Below the pieces are notes generated by a model. The model saw only the letters and a program-made list of their open reading frames with translations, made no database searches and was not told where the DNA came from. A program made the position numbers and the translations under genes. Below are positions 38,296 through 46,737 of a stretch of 64,000 nt of DNA, piece after piece. How positions within the stretch are numbered: the first letter of the stretch is position 1; each line of letters opens with the position of its first letter. Source of the stretch: CAWIUB01 sp963839995 (GTDB lineage: Bacteria; Actinomycetota; Actinomycetes; Mycobacteriales; Jatrophihabitantaceae); the NCBI GenBank assembly GCA_963839995.1, contig CAWIXH010000001.1:601726-665725 (forward strand). Direction: 5' to 3'.

Positions 38296-38915
38296 GCGAT
38301 CATCGCCTCGGCGAGCTTGCTTCGGGCCCGAGCCAGCCGCCCTCGCACGGTGGAGACGCTGGTATCCATCACGGCGGCCACCTCCTCGTAGCTGCAGTCG
38401 TTGACTTCGCGGAGCAGCCAGCAGATCCGCTGCTCGGCGGGTAGCCGTACCAGTGTCGCGCGCAGGTCGGCCAGCAGCTGTGTCCGCACGGCGTGACGTT
38501 CCGGGTCGTCACGGTCGTCGCCGGGTGGAGTGGGTTCATTGAGGCCACCGGCTGGCTCGCTACGACGTTGACGCGCAACATTCAGGCAGCGGTTGGTAAC
38601 AATTCGATACAACCAGGTGGAGAACGCCGCGTCACCGTGGAACTGAGGCAGTTTGCGCCACGCGGACAACAGGGCGTCCTGCACGGCGTCCTGCGCGTCA
38701 GGACGCGTGCCGAGGACGCGGACGGCCAAGGCGAACATCGCCTGCTGGTAACGCCGAACCAACGTCTCGAACGCGAAGGAGTCACCGTCCCGCGCGCGTT
38801 CGACGAGCTCGGCATCCGGCAGATCGGTGAGCCAGACCCGATCCCGCCGCGACGGGTCGCGGTGCGTACCCGCCGACGTCCCGGTTGGGGGACGACGGGA
38901 GTCCGCCGCGTGCAT
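38286..38915 (-). CDS. ECF-type RNA polymerase sigma factor
   Basis: 209 residues from ATG 38915. Region 2 is clear (FAFETLVRRYQQAMFALAVR, then DAQDAVQDALLSAWRKLPQF and FSTWLYRIVTNRCLNVARQR). Region 4 is LVRLPAEQRICWLLREVNDC followed by SYEEVAAVMDTSVSTVRGRL. No extra C-terminal domain. The gene overlaps the zinc-finger/Asp23 gene by 10 bases and is divergent from the large Asp23 operon, so it probably drives both units from the 175-base gap at 38916-39091. Confidence 0.9.
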   Translation of the reverse strand: MHAADSRRPPTGTSAGTHRDPSRRDRVWLTDLPDAELVERARDGDSFAFETLVRRYQQAMFALAVRVLGTRPDAQDAVQDALLSAWRKLPQFHGDAAFSTWLYRIVTNRCLNVARQRRSEPAGGLNEPTPPGDDRDDPERHAVRTQLLADLRATLVRLPAEQRICWLLREVNDCSYEEVAAVMDTSVSTVRGRLARARSKLAEAMIAWR

Positions 38916-39091
38916 ATCGGTGACGGTGATTCTCCCTATTGTCGTCGTCGCATCCCGGCGACGGAAATCTGCCCGTGACGATCGCCGTCGACCGGTGTCA
39001 TACCCAGTGAGACGGATCGCCACATCGGTGACGGGTGGCGGCCGACTTCCGGGACCGCACACGCGACCGGCTCGCATCGAAAGGACGTGTC
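38916..39091. promoter_or_regulatory. Divergent promoter region of the Asp23/ECF locus
   Basis: 175 bases between the divergent starts of the ECF sigma gene and the first plus-strand Asp23 gene. It must hold promoters for both. I found no unambiguous ECF-type -35 (AAC motif) and -10 pair by eye. Confidence 0.4.
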
Positions 39092-39583
39092 ATGACCAAC
39101 CCCACCGCGGAGAAGACCGCCGCCGTCAGGAGCAGAAGCGAGTCCGAGCCCTCCGGGTCGGCGGAGTCGGTTGCCCAGCGGTCGGACACCAGTGTGCTGC
39201 TGACCAGCCAGGGCAAGACCACCATCGCCGACACCGTGGTGGAGAAGATCGCCGCCCTGGCCGCCCGGGAGATCCCCGGCGTCTACACCCTCGGCGGCGG
39301 CGTGACCCGCACGTTCGGCGCGGTTCGGGAACGGATCCCCGGCGCGCGGGCCAGCGCGGGTCAAGGCGTGTCCGTGGAGGTCGGCGAACGGCAGACCGCG
39401 GTCGACCTAGTTGTGGTTGTCGAGTACGGCGTAGAAATCGGCGAGCTCACCCGAGCGATCCGCCGCAACGTGATCGGCTCGATCGAGCGGATGACCGCCC
39501 TGCAGGTCATGGAGGTCAACATCGCCGTCGACGACGTACACATCGAGGGCGATGACGAGAGCAAGGAATCCCGGGTCGAGTGA
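39092..39583 (+). CDS. Asp23/Gls24 family envelope stress protein
   Basis: 163 residues from ATG 39092 with AAAGGA upstream. A charged, disordered N-terminus (~1-35) precedes the full Asp23 domain: TTIADTVVEKIAALAAREIP, GVYTLGGGVTRTFGAVRERI, GVSVEVGERQTAVDLVVVVE and GVEIGELTRAIRRNVIGSIE, closing with ALQVMEVNIAVDDVHIEGDD. The best-conserved Asp23 copy of the locus and first gene of the plus-strand operon; its stop overlaps the next start. Confidence 0.92.
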   Translation: MTNPTAEKTAAVRSRSESEPSGSAESVAQRSDTSVLLTSQGKTTIADTVVEKIAALAAREIPGVYTLGGGVTRTFGAVRERIPGARASAGQGVSVEVGERQTAVDLVVVVEYGVEIGELTRAIRRNVIGSIERMTALQVMEVNIAVDDVHIEGDDESKESRVE

Positions 39584-39969
39584 GCACACCGGCGGCCGGA
39601 CGCGGCGGGCCTGCGCCAGCCGCCTCCACCGAACCAGCCCCGCTGGGCACCGATGTCGAGCTAATCGGTGCCACGGTTCAACGCTGTCGCGGCGTCGCCG
39701 CGCTGTCCGGGCAGTTCCTCAGCTACCTTCCCGGCCGAGTCGTCGCTGGTGTCCGCGCCGACACGAACCACCTTGAGGTGCACATCGTCGCCCGCTACGG
39801 CCAACCGATGAGCGCGATCGCCGCCGAGATCCAGCGGGCGCTCCAGCCGCTGCTGCATCGGCGCACGCTCACCGTCGGCATCGACGACATCGTGCTGCCC
39901 GACGTCGACAATACGGGCGGCAGCGGACCCGATGCGCCGACCGGGCCGCCTGCCGCGGAGCGACCGTGA
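39580..39969 (+). CDS. Asp23-like protein, divergent
   Basis: 129 residues starting at the GTG that overlaps the previous stop. The central part (VQRCRGVAALSGQFLSYLPG, RADTNHLEVHIVARYGQPMS and AAEIQRALQPLLHRRTLTVG, ending GIDDIVLP) keeps the strand-helix-strand order of Asp23 domains. The Gly-rich loop of typical members is shorter. Its location between Asp23 and AmaP-type genes supports the call. Confidence 0.7.
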   Translation: MSTPAAGRGGPAPAASTEPAPLGTDVELIGATVQRCRGVAALSGQFLSYLPGRVVAGVRADTNHLEVHIVARYGQPMSAIAAEIQRALQPLLHRRTLTVGIDDIVLPDVDNTGGSGPDAPTGPPAAERP

Positions 39970-40241
39970 GCGTCATGATGACAAGCATGGACGACAACGC
40001 GGCGCGAGACCTGCGGCAGACCCGGCGCGAGTTCATCTGGATCAACCACCCGGACCGGGGCGGCGACCAGGAGACGTTCGTTGCCGGCCTCGCGAAGCTG
40101 GAGGCCCAACTCGCCCGCACCCACCGGCACACGGCAGAGTTTTGGGTCACGATCTACCGGCGGCGGCGCGGGCTCTCCGCCATCGCGCAGGCTGGACTGC
40201 GCTGGTATCGGCGGCGCACCGCGCCGCCGCGAGTCCGCTGA
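39966..40241 (+). CDS. J-domain-like mini-protein with an HPD motif
   Basis: 91 residues. Residues ~17-50 read LRQTRREFIWINHPDRGGDQ then ETFVAGLAKLEAQLAR. The HPD tripeptide (His28-Pro29-Asp30), followed by RGGD and a helix, is the hallmark of DnaJ J-domains that stimulate Hsp70 ATPase. The normal helix I and the rest of DnaJ are absent, so it is a half J-domain with a basic C-terminal helix (IAQAGLRWYRRRTAP). It overlaps the preceding stop. A role linking the Asp23 layer to DnaK is conceivable but is only inferred. Confidence 0.6.
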   Translation: MSVMMTSMDDNAARDLRQTRREFIWINHPDRGGDQETFVAGLAKLEAQLARTHRHTAEFWVTIYRRRRGLSAIAQAGLRWYRRRTAPPRVR

Positions 40242-40334
40242 ACGTCACCCGACACCCCACAGCGGAGGGGACACCCCGCACAGCGCAGGCCCATCCGGCG
40301 TGGGGCCCCACACCTTCTACGATAGGGACCAGGC

Positions 40335-40538
40335 ATGGACAACATCAACGGCACGACGCTCGGGCTGTTGCTGGGCATCGCGCTCGGCTTCGCTGCCGCG
40401 TTCGGCGGTTTCACCGCGTTCATCGTCGTGCTCGTCTTGGGCGTCGCCGGCCTCGTCGCCGGCCGGGTCTATGACGGCGAGCTCGACCTCACCGGCTACC
40501 TCGGCGGCCGCGCTCGCGGCCGGCGCCGCGACCTGTGA
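40335..40538 (+). CDS. Small DUF2273-like membrane protein
   Basis: 67 residues with two closely spaced hydrophobic helices (LGLLLGIALGFAAAFGGFTA and FIVVLVLGVAGLVAGRVYDG) and the tail LDLTGYLGGRARGRRRDL. This is the size and shape of the DUF2273 proteins that accompany Asp23 and AmaP in Gram-positive bacteria. It overlaps the next Asp23 gene by 4 bases. Confidence 0.78.
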   Translation: MDNINGTTLGLLLGIALGFAAAFGGFTAFIVVLVLGVAGLVAGRVYDGELDLTGYLGGRARGRRRDL

Positions 40539-40948
40539 CCGCCCTGGCCCCGCCCGGCGTCCGGGCAGGACACACGCCACCCGATGGCCGCGACGCCGGG
40601 CAACGTGGGCGCACCACGTTGGCCGACCGGGTGGTGGCAAAGATCGCCGCCCAGGCCGTCACCGAAGTGGACCACGCCCGCGGCATGCCCACCGGCCGCA
40701 TCCGCGGCCTTATGCCCGGCGAGCACATCGAACGGGCCCACGCCGACGCCGACGTCGACGGTCATCTCGTGTTGCTCACCGTACAGCTGACAGTCACCTA
40801 CCCGGCGCCCGTGCGTACCGTCACCCGAGCGGTCCGCGCGCACGTCACCGCCCGGGTCGAGCACCTCTGCGACGTCACGGTCCGCCAGCTCGATCTCAGG
40901 GTCACCGCGCTACGCACCGACCCCGTCCCCGCCAGAACAGTGCTGTGA
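40535..40948 (+). CDS. Asp23/Gls24 family envelope stress protein
   Basis: 137 residues. After a polar leader the Asp23 fold is seen: TTLADRVVAKIAAQAVTEVD, ARGMPTGRIRGLMPGEHIER, DVDGHLVLLTVQLTVTYPAP and VRTVTRAVRAHVTARVEHLC, then VRQLDLRVTAL. Third or fourth Asp23 paralogue in the locus. The start and stop overlap both neighbours, so the genes are translationally coupled. Confidence 0.85.
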   Translation: MTALAPPGVRAGHTPPDGRDAGQRGRTTLADRVVAKIAAQAVTEVDHARGMPTGRIRGLMPGEHIERAHADADVDGHLVLLTVQLTVTYPAPVRTVTRAVRAHVTARVEHLCDVTVRQLDLRVTALRTDPVPARTVL

Positions 40949-41490
40949 GCGGCCCCCGCACGCCGCACACCGGACGCGGCGCCACGAGCGTCTTTGTCGC
41001 CATACTGGTCGCCGCCGCCGCGACGACCGTTGCCATCGACGTGATCAGCGCCCGCACCAACCACGGCACCCAGGTGTGGAACCAGCAAACCATCGCCGCG
41101 CATCTACGCGATACCGCCTGGTCCGCTGCTTCGGTCACCGTGACCGGCACCGTCGCCATCGTCGTTGGCGCCATCCTGGTGCTCGCCGCGATACTGCCCG
41201 CCCGGCCGAAACTGCTCGCGCTGCAGGAAGATGACCCGCAGCTCGCGGTCGGCACCAGCCGCCGCAGCCTGCGCGGCACCCTGACCGCACAGGCCACCCG
41301 CATCGACGGGGTGTCCGCAGCCCGGGTCCGCATCCGCCGCCACACAGTCCGGATCAAGGCAGCCACGCCGCTGCGAGACCCCGGCGACCTGGCCGACCGA
41401 ATCCGCCAAGCCGTCGTGCGGCGCCTCGACGAACTGCGCCTGGCCCGTCCGCTGGCCGTGCGCGTGGACCTCCGGCACAAGGGGGACTGA
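40945..41490 (+). CDS. DUF6286-type two-helix membrane protein
   Basis: 181 residues from GTG 40945 overlapping the previous stop. Helix 1 (TSVFVAILVAAAATTVAIDV) and helix 2 (SVTVTGTVAIVVGAILVLAA) enclose a short external loop with NHGTQVWNQQTIAAHL. The cytoplasmic part (SRRSLRGTLTAQATRIDGVS, AARVRIRRHTVRIKAATPLR) has an Asp23-like fold. This matches the DUF6286 partner found in actinobacterial Asp23 operons; the molecular role is unknown. Confidence 0.78.
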   Translation: MSGPRTPHTGRGATSVFVAILVAAAATTVAIDVISARTNHGTQVWNQQTIAAHLRDTAWSAASVTVTGTVAIVVGAILVLAAILPARPKLLALQEDDPQLAVGTSRRSLRGTLTAQATRIDGVSAARVRIRRHTVRIKAATPLRDPGDLADRIRQAVVRRLDELRLARPLAVRVDLRHKGD

Positions 41491-41491
41491 G

Positions 41492-42073
41492 ATGCACCCC
41501 CGCACCGCGCGTGGCAACCGCTACGGCTTAGCCCTGATCGGGCTGCTGCTCATCGCCGGCGGCACCTACGCCCTGCTGCGCAGCCGCGGCTCACTCGGCC
41601 AGCGGCAGCGGGCCTCCGACCCGCTGCTCACCGACGCAGAGGCCCGCTGGGCCGGTGACCACCCCTGGTTCTGGATCGCCGTCGCAGCCACCTGCATCCT
41701 GATCGTGCTGCTGATGCTGCGCTGGCTACTGGTCCAACTGCGCGTCGAACGCCTACGCGGCCTGCACCTGGAACCAGACGCAACCCGCGGCGGCACCCAG
41801 ATGCCCGCCGGCGCCCTGACCGACGCCGTCGAAAACGACATCGGCGCATACCCAGGGGTACACGCCGCGCACGCCCGCCTCACCGGAGACCCCGACCACG
41901 CCGAACTACACCTCCGGGTAGTCATCGACCCCCGCACCGACCTCGGCGGCATCCGCCGCCGCATCCGCGACGAAGCCATCATCCGAGCCCGCACCGCCCT
42001 CGAACTCGACCAGCTACCCGTAAGCGTCGCGCTGGGCGTTGACCGCCGCTCCCGCGGCAGCCGCGTGCGCTAA
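41492..42073 (+). CDS. AmaP-like alkaline-shock membrane anchor protein
   Basis: 193 residues. Two transmembrane helices (GLALIGLLLIAGGTYALLRS near 13-32 and FWIAVAATCILIVLLMLRWL near 57-76) are followed by a cytoplasmic Asp23-like domain (GALTDAVENDIGAYPGVHAA, HAELHLRVVIDPRTDLGGIR). AmaP anchors Asp23 to the membrane in Staphylococcus and holds two N-terminal helices in the same way. Last gene of the plus-strand operon; the ISL3 element begins 52 bases after its stop. Confidence 0.78.
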   Translation: MHPRTARGNRYGLALIGLLLIAGGTYALLRSRGSLGQRQRASDPLLTDAEARWAGDHPWFWIAVAATCILIVLLMLRWLLVQLRVERLRGLHLEPDATRGGTQMPAGALTDAVENDIGAYPGVHAAHARLTGDPDHAELHLRVVIDPRTDLGGIRRRIRDEAIIRARTALELDQLPVSVALGVDRRSRGSRVR

Positions 42074-42232
42074 ACCATACCGAGAACACGGCAGCGAACC
42101 CACGCCCGGGACTTCACCGAAAGTGGTTCTGGCGCACTTTCCGTGATGCTGGTGTTGCGCGTGTTGCCGATGAGACTGGCACCTTCGGGTTGATCATGCT
42201 GGGCATGTGACTTCGGTTGTTGTCGTGTTCTG

Positions 42233-43801
42233 TTGCCGCACCTGGCCGGGGTGGTGATCGAGCAGATCGACGGCGAGGCCGCGGGCGTGGTCATCCGGGC
42301 GTCGACTCGTGACGGCCCGGTGGCGTGTCCGGGGTGCGGGACGGTGTCGATGCGGGTGCACAGCCGCTACGAGCGCACGCTCAGCGACGCCGGCGTGAGC
42401 GGCCAGCCGGTCACGATCCTGCTGCGGGTGCGGCGGCTGTTCTGTGACGCCGCCGGGTGCGAGCGGGTCACGTTCGCCGAGCAGGTGGACGGGTTGACCA
42501 CCCGGCACGGGCGGCGCAGCGTGCTGCTCCGCCGGATTCTGGAGGCCATCGGGCTGGCCCTCGCGGGCCGCGCGGGGGCTCGGCTTGCCGGGCAGCTCGG
42601 CGTGCGGGTGAATCGATCGACCGTGCTGCGCCTGGTCCGAGCGCTGCCCGACCCGGAGATCGGCACCGTCGCGACGCTGGGGGTGGACGACTTCGCGCTA
42701 CGCCGCGGGCACGTGTACGGAACGGCGCTGGTGAACATGCGCACCCACCGGCCAATCGACCTGCTCGCCGATCGGCAGGCCGACACGTTCGCCGCCTGGC
42801 TGCGCGCGCATCCAGGCGCCGAGGTGGTCTGCCGCGACCGCGGCGGCGGATACGCCGAGGGCGCCCGGAAGGGTGCGCCGGACGCGATCCAGGTCGCGGA
42901 CCGGTGGCACCTGTGGCACAACCTCGGCGAGCACGTGGAGAAGACGGTGCTGCGCCACCGCGCCGACCTCCCTGAACCGATCCCGGACGACCCTCCGAAC
43001 GGCGACCCGACCGCAACGCCCGACGAACAGCCGGCGACGGCGGCGAGCCCGGAGAAGACGATCGTGACCCGGACCAAGCAACGCTATGCCGCCGTGCAGG
43101 AGCTGTACGCGCGCGGCGTGTCGCTGTCCTCGATCGCCTGCACTCTGGAACTGGACGTGGCCACGGTGCGCCGGTTCGCCCACGCCACCGGCCTGGACGA
43201 GTTGCTGATCAAAACCCTGCAGCGGGCCAGCCTGCTCGACGAGTTCAAGCCGTACCTGCACCAACGGTGGGCCGAAGGCTGCACCGACGTCGCGCGCCTC
43301 GCCGAGGAGATCACCGCCCAGGGCTACCGCGGCAGCGACCAGACCGTGCGCCGCTACCTGCGCCCGTTCCGCACCGGCCGGCCCATCCCACCGCCGCGCC
43401 CGGCCGCACCGACCGTCCGCGAGGTCACCGGCTGGATCATGCGACGACCCGACCGCCTCGATGAGGAGGAACAACTGAAATTCAAACAACTCCGGGCCCG
43501 CAGCACGCACCTGGACGCCACCGCCGGACACGTCGCCGACTTCGCCGAGATGCTCACCGGGCTGCACGGCGACCGGCTCGACACCTGGATCACGGCCGTC
43601 GACGCCGACGACCTCCCGCACCTGCACTCCTTCACGGCCGGACTGCGGCGCGACCACGCCGCAGTCCTCAACGGCCTCACCATGAGCCACAACTCCGGCC
43701 TGGTCGAAGGCACCGTCAACAAGATCAAATTCTTCAAGCGGCAGATGTACGGCCGCGCCAAGCTCGACCTACTCCGCAAACGCGTACTCCTCGCCGCATG
43801 A
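42233..43801 (+). CDS. ISL3-family transposase
   Basis: 522 residues. Zinc-ribbon N-terminus (VACPGCGTVSMRVHSRYERT and RRLFCDAAGCERVTFAEQVD), helix-turn-helix, and a DDE domain with LGVDDFALRRGHVYGTALVN, VVCRDRGGGYAEGARKGAPD, DRWHLWHNLGEHVEKTVLRH and the Glu in HNSGLVEGTVNKIKFFKRQM. A Pro/Ala-rich insertion at ~245-270 separates the two halves. The frame is full length and apparently functional. Confidence 0.9.
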   Translation: MPHLAGVVIEQIDGEAAGVVIRASTRDGPVACPGCGTVSMRVHSRYERTLSDAGVSGQPVTILLRVRRLFCDAAGCERVTFAEQVDGLTTRHGRRSVLLRRILEAIGLALAGRAGARLAGQLGVRVNRSTVLRLVRALPDPEIGTVATLGVDDFALRRGHVYGTALVNMRTHRPIDLLADRQADTFAAWLRAHPGAEVVCRDRGGGYAEGARKGAPDAIQVADRWHLWHNLGEHVEKTVLRHRADLPEPIPDDPPNGDPTATPDEQPATAASPEKTIVTRTKQRYAAVQELYARGVSLSSIACTLELDVATVRRFAHATGLDELLIKTLQRASLLDEFKPYLHQRWAEGCTDVARLAEEITAQGYRGSDQTVRRYLRPFRTGRPIPPPRPAAPTVREVTGWIMRRPDRLDEEEQLKFKQLRARSTHLDATAGHVADFAEMLTGLHGDRLDTWITAVDADDLPHLHSFTAGLRRDHAAVLNGLTMSHNSGLVEGTVNKIKFFKRQMYGRAKLDLLRKRVLLAA

Positions 43802-44220
43802 GCCGATCACGGAAAGCCGTCCGCGAGGTCACCGGCTGGATCATGCGACGACCCGACCGCCTCGATGAGGAGGAACAACTGAAATTCAAACAACTCCGGG
43901 CCCGCAGCACGCACCTGGACGCCACCGCCGGACACGTCGCCGACTTCGCCGAGATGCTCACCGGGCTGCACGGCGACCGGCTCGACACCTGGATCACGGC
44001 CGTCGACGCCGACGACCTCCCGCACCTGCACTCCTTCACGGCCGGACTGCGGCGCGACCACGCCGCAGTCCTCAACGGCCTCACCATGAGCCACAACTCC
44101 GGCCTGGTCGAAGGCACCGTCAACAAGATCAAATTCTTCAAGCGGCAGATGTACGGCCGCGCCAAGCTCGACCTACTCCGCAAACGCGTACTCCTCGCCG
44201 CATGAGCCGATCACGGAAAG
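43413..44220 (+). repeat. Exact 404-bp tandem direct duplication inside the ISL3 element
   Basis: Unit 1 is 43413-43816 and unit 2 is 43817-44220. Each covers the last ~130 codons of the transposase (from VREVTGWIMRRPDRLDEEEQ) plus the first 17 bases of the right inverted repeat. Unit 2 carries an open frame from 43798 (MSRSRKAVREVTGW) that is only this duplicated tail. The junction falls inside the terminal repeat, between ACGGAAAG and CCGTCCGC. Confidence 0.92.
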
Positions 44221-44232
44221 TGCGCCAGAACC

Positions 44233-44591
44233 CTCGAAGTCACCGAACTCGATCACGGTTATCGAGTCGTCCAGCGGTCCGCGAATGTGGTCGCGCTGTG
44301 GATCGACCTCAGGGATCAGATCCTGGATCAGGCGCACGTCGCCGATCAACGCCCGCGCCCGCCGCGGAGGCGACAGCAAGGCCGTCAGTCGGTACACGGC
44401 CCAGGTCACTACTGAAGCGACCAGCGCCGCCGAGAGCGCACCAAGCTTCGCCTCGGCGAGTTCGGCGCCGGAGAAGCCCGATCGGCGATCAACAGCGCCA
44501 CAGTGAAGCCAGAGCTGGCCGACCTGGGCGACGAGTTGCGTGCCGCGGAAAGGGCGCTGGACGGCGGGAGGGATCCGCGACGCGCCTCCAC
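44233..44591 (-). pseudogene. NhaA-thioredoxin fusion gene, internal fragment
   Basis: The minus strand encodes the last NhaA helices (GFTVALLIADR, then after one shifted base FSGAELAEAKLGALSAALVA and SVVTWAVYRLTALLSPPRR). It continues with the start of the fused thioredoxin-like domain (DHIRGPLDDSITVIEFGDFE) of actinobacterial Na+/H+ antiporter fusions. The CxxC motif that should follow GDFE is absent because the ISL3 end begins there. The rest is not found on the other side of the IS. Upstream NhaA helices are also missing. Confidence 0.75.
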
Positions 44592-44755
44592 CCGCGAGTT
44601 GTTCGGCCCAGCGCGCTCCCCAACGCGCTAACGGCCGAACAACCCGCCGGATCAGGACGTGACATCGACGCCCGGCTCCATGCACCGGCGAGATACCCGC
44701 CGGCCGGGTGTATTACCGGCTCGGGTGGCGTGTTCTTCGCTGTGGGGGGTGCCGG

Positions 44756-44995
44756 ATGAACATCGTTGAGCACCTTCACCCCAAGTCACGTACCACGGTG
44801 ATTCCGGTAAATGGGAAGGCCGTCGTCTACGTGGACGGGGTGTGGGTCGCGGAATTGAACCATGACGAGACGACTGACCTGTCCAACCAGCTATACGAGG
44901 CGGCCTGGCGGCTCACGATGAGGAATGCTCCGAAGGCTGACCTGCCGCCCAAGCGGTACGCGACGCAAGAACGGTTTCTGCCCGCATCCGCTTGA
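44756..44995 (+). CDS. Hypothetical protein, 79 residues
   Basis: ATG 44756 follows GGGGGGTGCCGG. Sequence MNIVEHLHPKSRTTVIPVNG continues KAVVYVDGVWVAELNHDETT and ends in a basic tail (PPKRYATQERFLPASA). A small beta-rich cytoplasmic protein without cysteines or membrane segments. Not recognised. It stands alone between an NhaA remnant and the IS4 element. Confidence 0.5.
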   Translation: MNIVEHLHPKSRTTVIPVNGKAVVYVDGVWVAELNHDETTDLSNQLYEAAWRLTMRNAPKADLPPKRYATQERFLPASA

Positions 44996-45161
44996 CGGGA
45001 AGTATCCAGGCCAATCTCGATGGAGACAACCGCAGGTGCACGCCGGCCGCTGAGGCACGCGCCGAGGTTGTGGCCCGAGTACCACGAGAACTACTTTGGC
45101 GCATTCGGCCGGGTGCGGACGGCAACAACGTCGAGGCGGTTTGCCACCTGCCCGGCTAAGC

Positions 45162-46737
45162 GCAATGCCGGGGAGTTAAGGCTGCGCCGGAGGAGTCAAG
45201 TACTGGTTGAGGGTGTGTCGTGGCCGGGAGAGCGAACGGAGGCCCGGTAGGACGGAATCGACCAAGATCACCGTCTGTGAGGACCTCCGTTGCGCGCCCA
45301 GTCTGCCATTGGTTCTGCCGTCGCGGCGATCACCAGCACGATTACGGTGGCGGCGGGGGTGTTCGCGCCCGGGCACCTGGGTGAGCTGACCCGGGTCGTG
45401 CCGTTCGAGTTGGTCGATGCGGTGGTGGCCGATCACCGCGCCGGGCAGCGGCGGCTGCGGCTGCTGCCCTCGCGGGTCGGGGTTTACTTCGTGCTGGCGC
45501 TGTGCTTGTTCCCCGGCGCCGGGTACCTGGGGGTGTGGGCGAAGCTGACCGCGGCCCTGGACGGGCTGGGTCTGGCGGTGCCCTCGTCGCGGGCGCTGCG
45601 GGACCTGCGTCGCCGGCTGGGGCCGGGCCCGTTGCGGGCGTTGTTCGAGGTGCTGGCTGGCCCGCTGGGTCGCCCGTCCACGCCGGGGGTGATGTTCGGC
45701 CGGTACCGGACGGTGGCCTTCGATGGATGCCGCTCGATCAAGGTTCCAGACACCGCCGGGAACCGGGGCTGGCTGGGCAAGCTGAACGCCGCCCTCGGGC
45801 AGACCGGCTACCCGGTGATCCAGCTGATGACCCTGTGCGAGACCGGCACCCGCGCGCTACTCGGCGCGAGCTTCGGCACGCCGGGCGAGGGCGAACTGGC
45901 CTGGGCCCGTCAGCTGCTGCACCACCTGGACCAGACGATGCTGGTGTTGATGGACCGCGGCTTCGACGCCGCCGATTTCCTGCGCGAGGTGCACGCCACC
46001 GGGGCGGCGTTGCTGGTCCGGCTGCGGTCCACCCGCTGCCCGCCGGTTCTCGAGCGCTTCCCGGACGGGTCGTACCTGTCGATGATCGGCGGTGTGCAGG
46101 TGCGGATCATCACCGCCGAGGTGAGCCTCACCTGCCACGACGGCACCCGCTACGGCGACAGCTACCGGATCGCCACCACCCTGCTCGATCACCGCGCCTG
46201 GCCCGCCGAGGCGCCGATCGGGCTCTACCACGAGCGGTGGGAACACGAAATCACCTACCTCGCCCTGCGGCACACCCTGCTGCACGGTCGGGTGCTGCGT
46301 TCGGCCGACCCGGCCGGCCTGCAGCAGGAGATGTGGGCCCTGCTTACCGTCTACCAGGCGCTGCGCATCGCCATCACCGACGCCGTGGCCGCCATCGGCG
46401 GCATCGACCCCGACCGGGCCAGCTACCAGATCGCCGTACAGACCGCCGCGGACCTGGTCACCGGCGCCCGCAACATCCTCACCGGCGCAACCGACCTGAC
46501 CGGCCAGATCGGCCGCGCCGTGCTGGCCAACCTGCACCGGCCGCGCCGGCCCCGCGTCTGCGCCCGCAGGGTCAAATCCCCGCTCTCGCGCTGGAACAAG
46601 CACCCGCCCGGCAAACCCACCACCAGCCTGCAAGTCACCAAGATCACCACCGTGATCGGCCAAAATCACCAGCCGCCGGCAACACGCCGTCGGCCATCCT
46701 TGACACAGGCGCCCAGCCCTAAACTCCTCGGCATTGC
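45162..46737 (+). mobile_element. IS4-family insertion sequence, copy A
   Basis: Terminal repeats start GCAATGCCGGGGAGTTAAGG at 45162 and, on the other strand from 46737, GCAATGCCGAGGAGTTTAGG. It is a mirror of copy B (62383-63958), and the two transposases are identical over the element. I found no matching target duplication at either end. It lies 25 bases upstream of a LysR gene. Confidence 0.85.

Larger units (their letters stand above)
42125..44232 (+). mobile_element. ISL3-family insertion sequence with a duplicated right end
   Basis: Ends are perfect inverted repeats: GGTTCTGGCGCACTTTCCG inward from 42125, with the complementary sequence ending at 44232. Total 2108 bases, about 400 longer than one transposase unit, because positions 43413-43816 are repeated exactly at 43817-44220. 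No clear 8-bp target duplication can be seen. The right flank is an NhaA-thioredoxin gene cut in the thioredoxin part; the left flank is the Asp23 operon end. Confidence 0.88.

Noticed and set aside
38286..39077. Longer start for the ECF sigma factor at 39077
   Set aside because: The extra 54 residues are Arg-rich and low in similarity and would overlap the divergent Asp23 promoter; ATG 38915 is preferred.
43798..44205. Second short transposase gene after the ISL3 transposase
   Set aside because: It is only the second unit of the 404-bp tandem duplication.
42117..44240. Target duplication around the ISL3 element
   Set aside because: CCGAAAGT and CTCGAAGT are similar but not identical and do not align to a common target.
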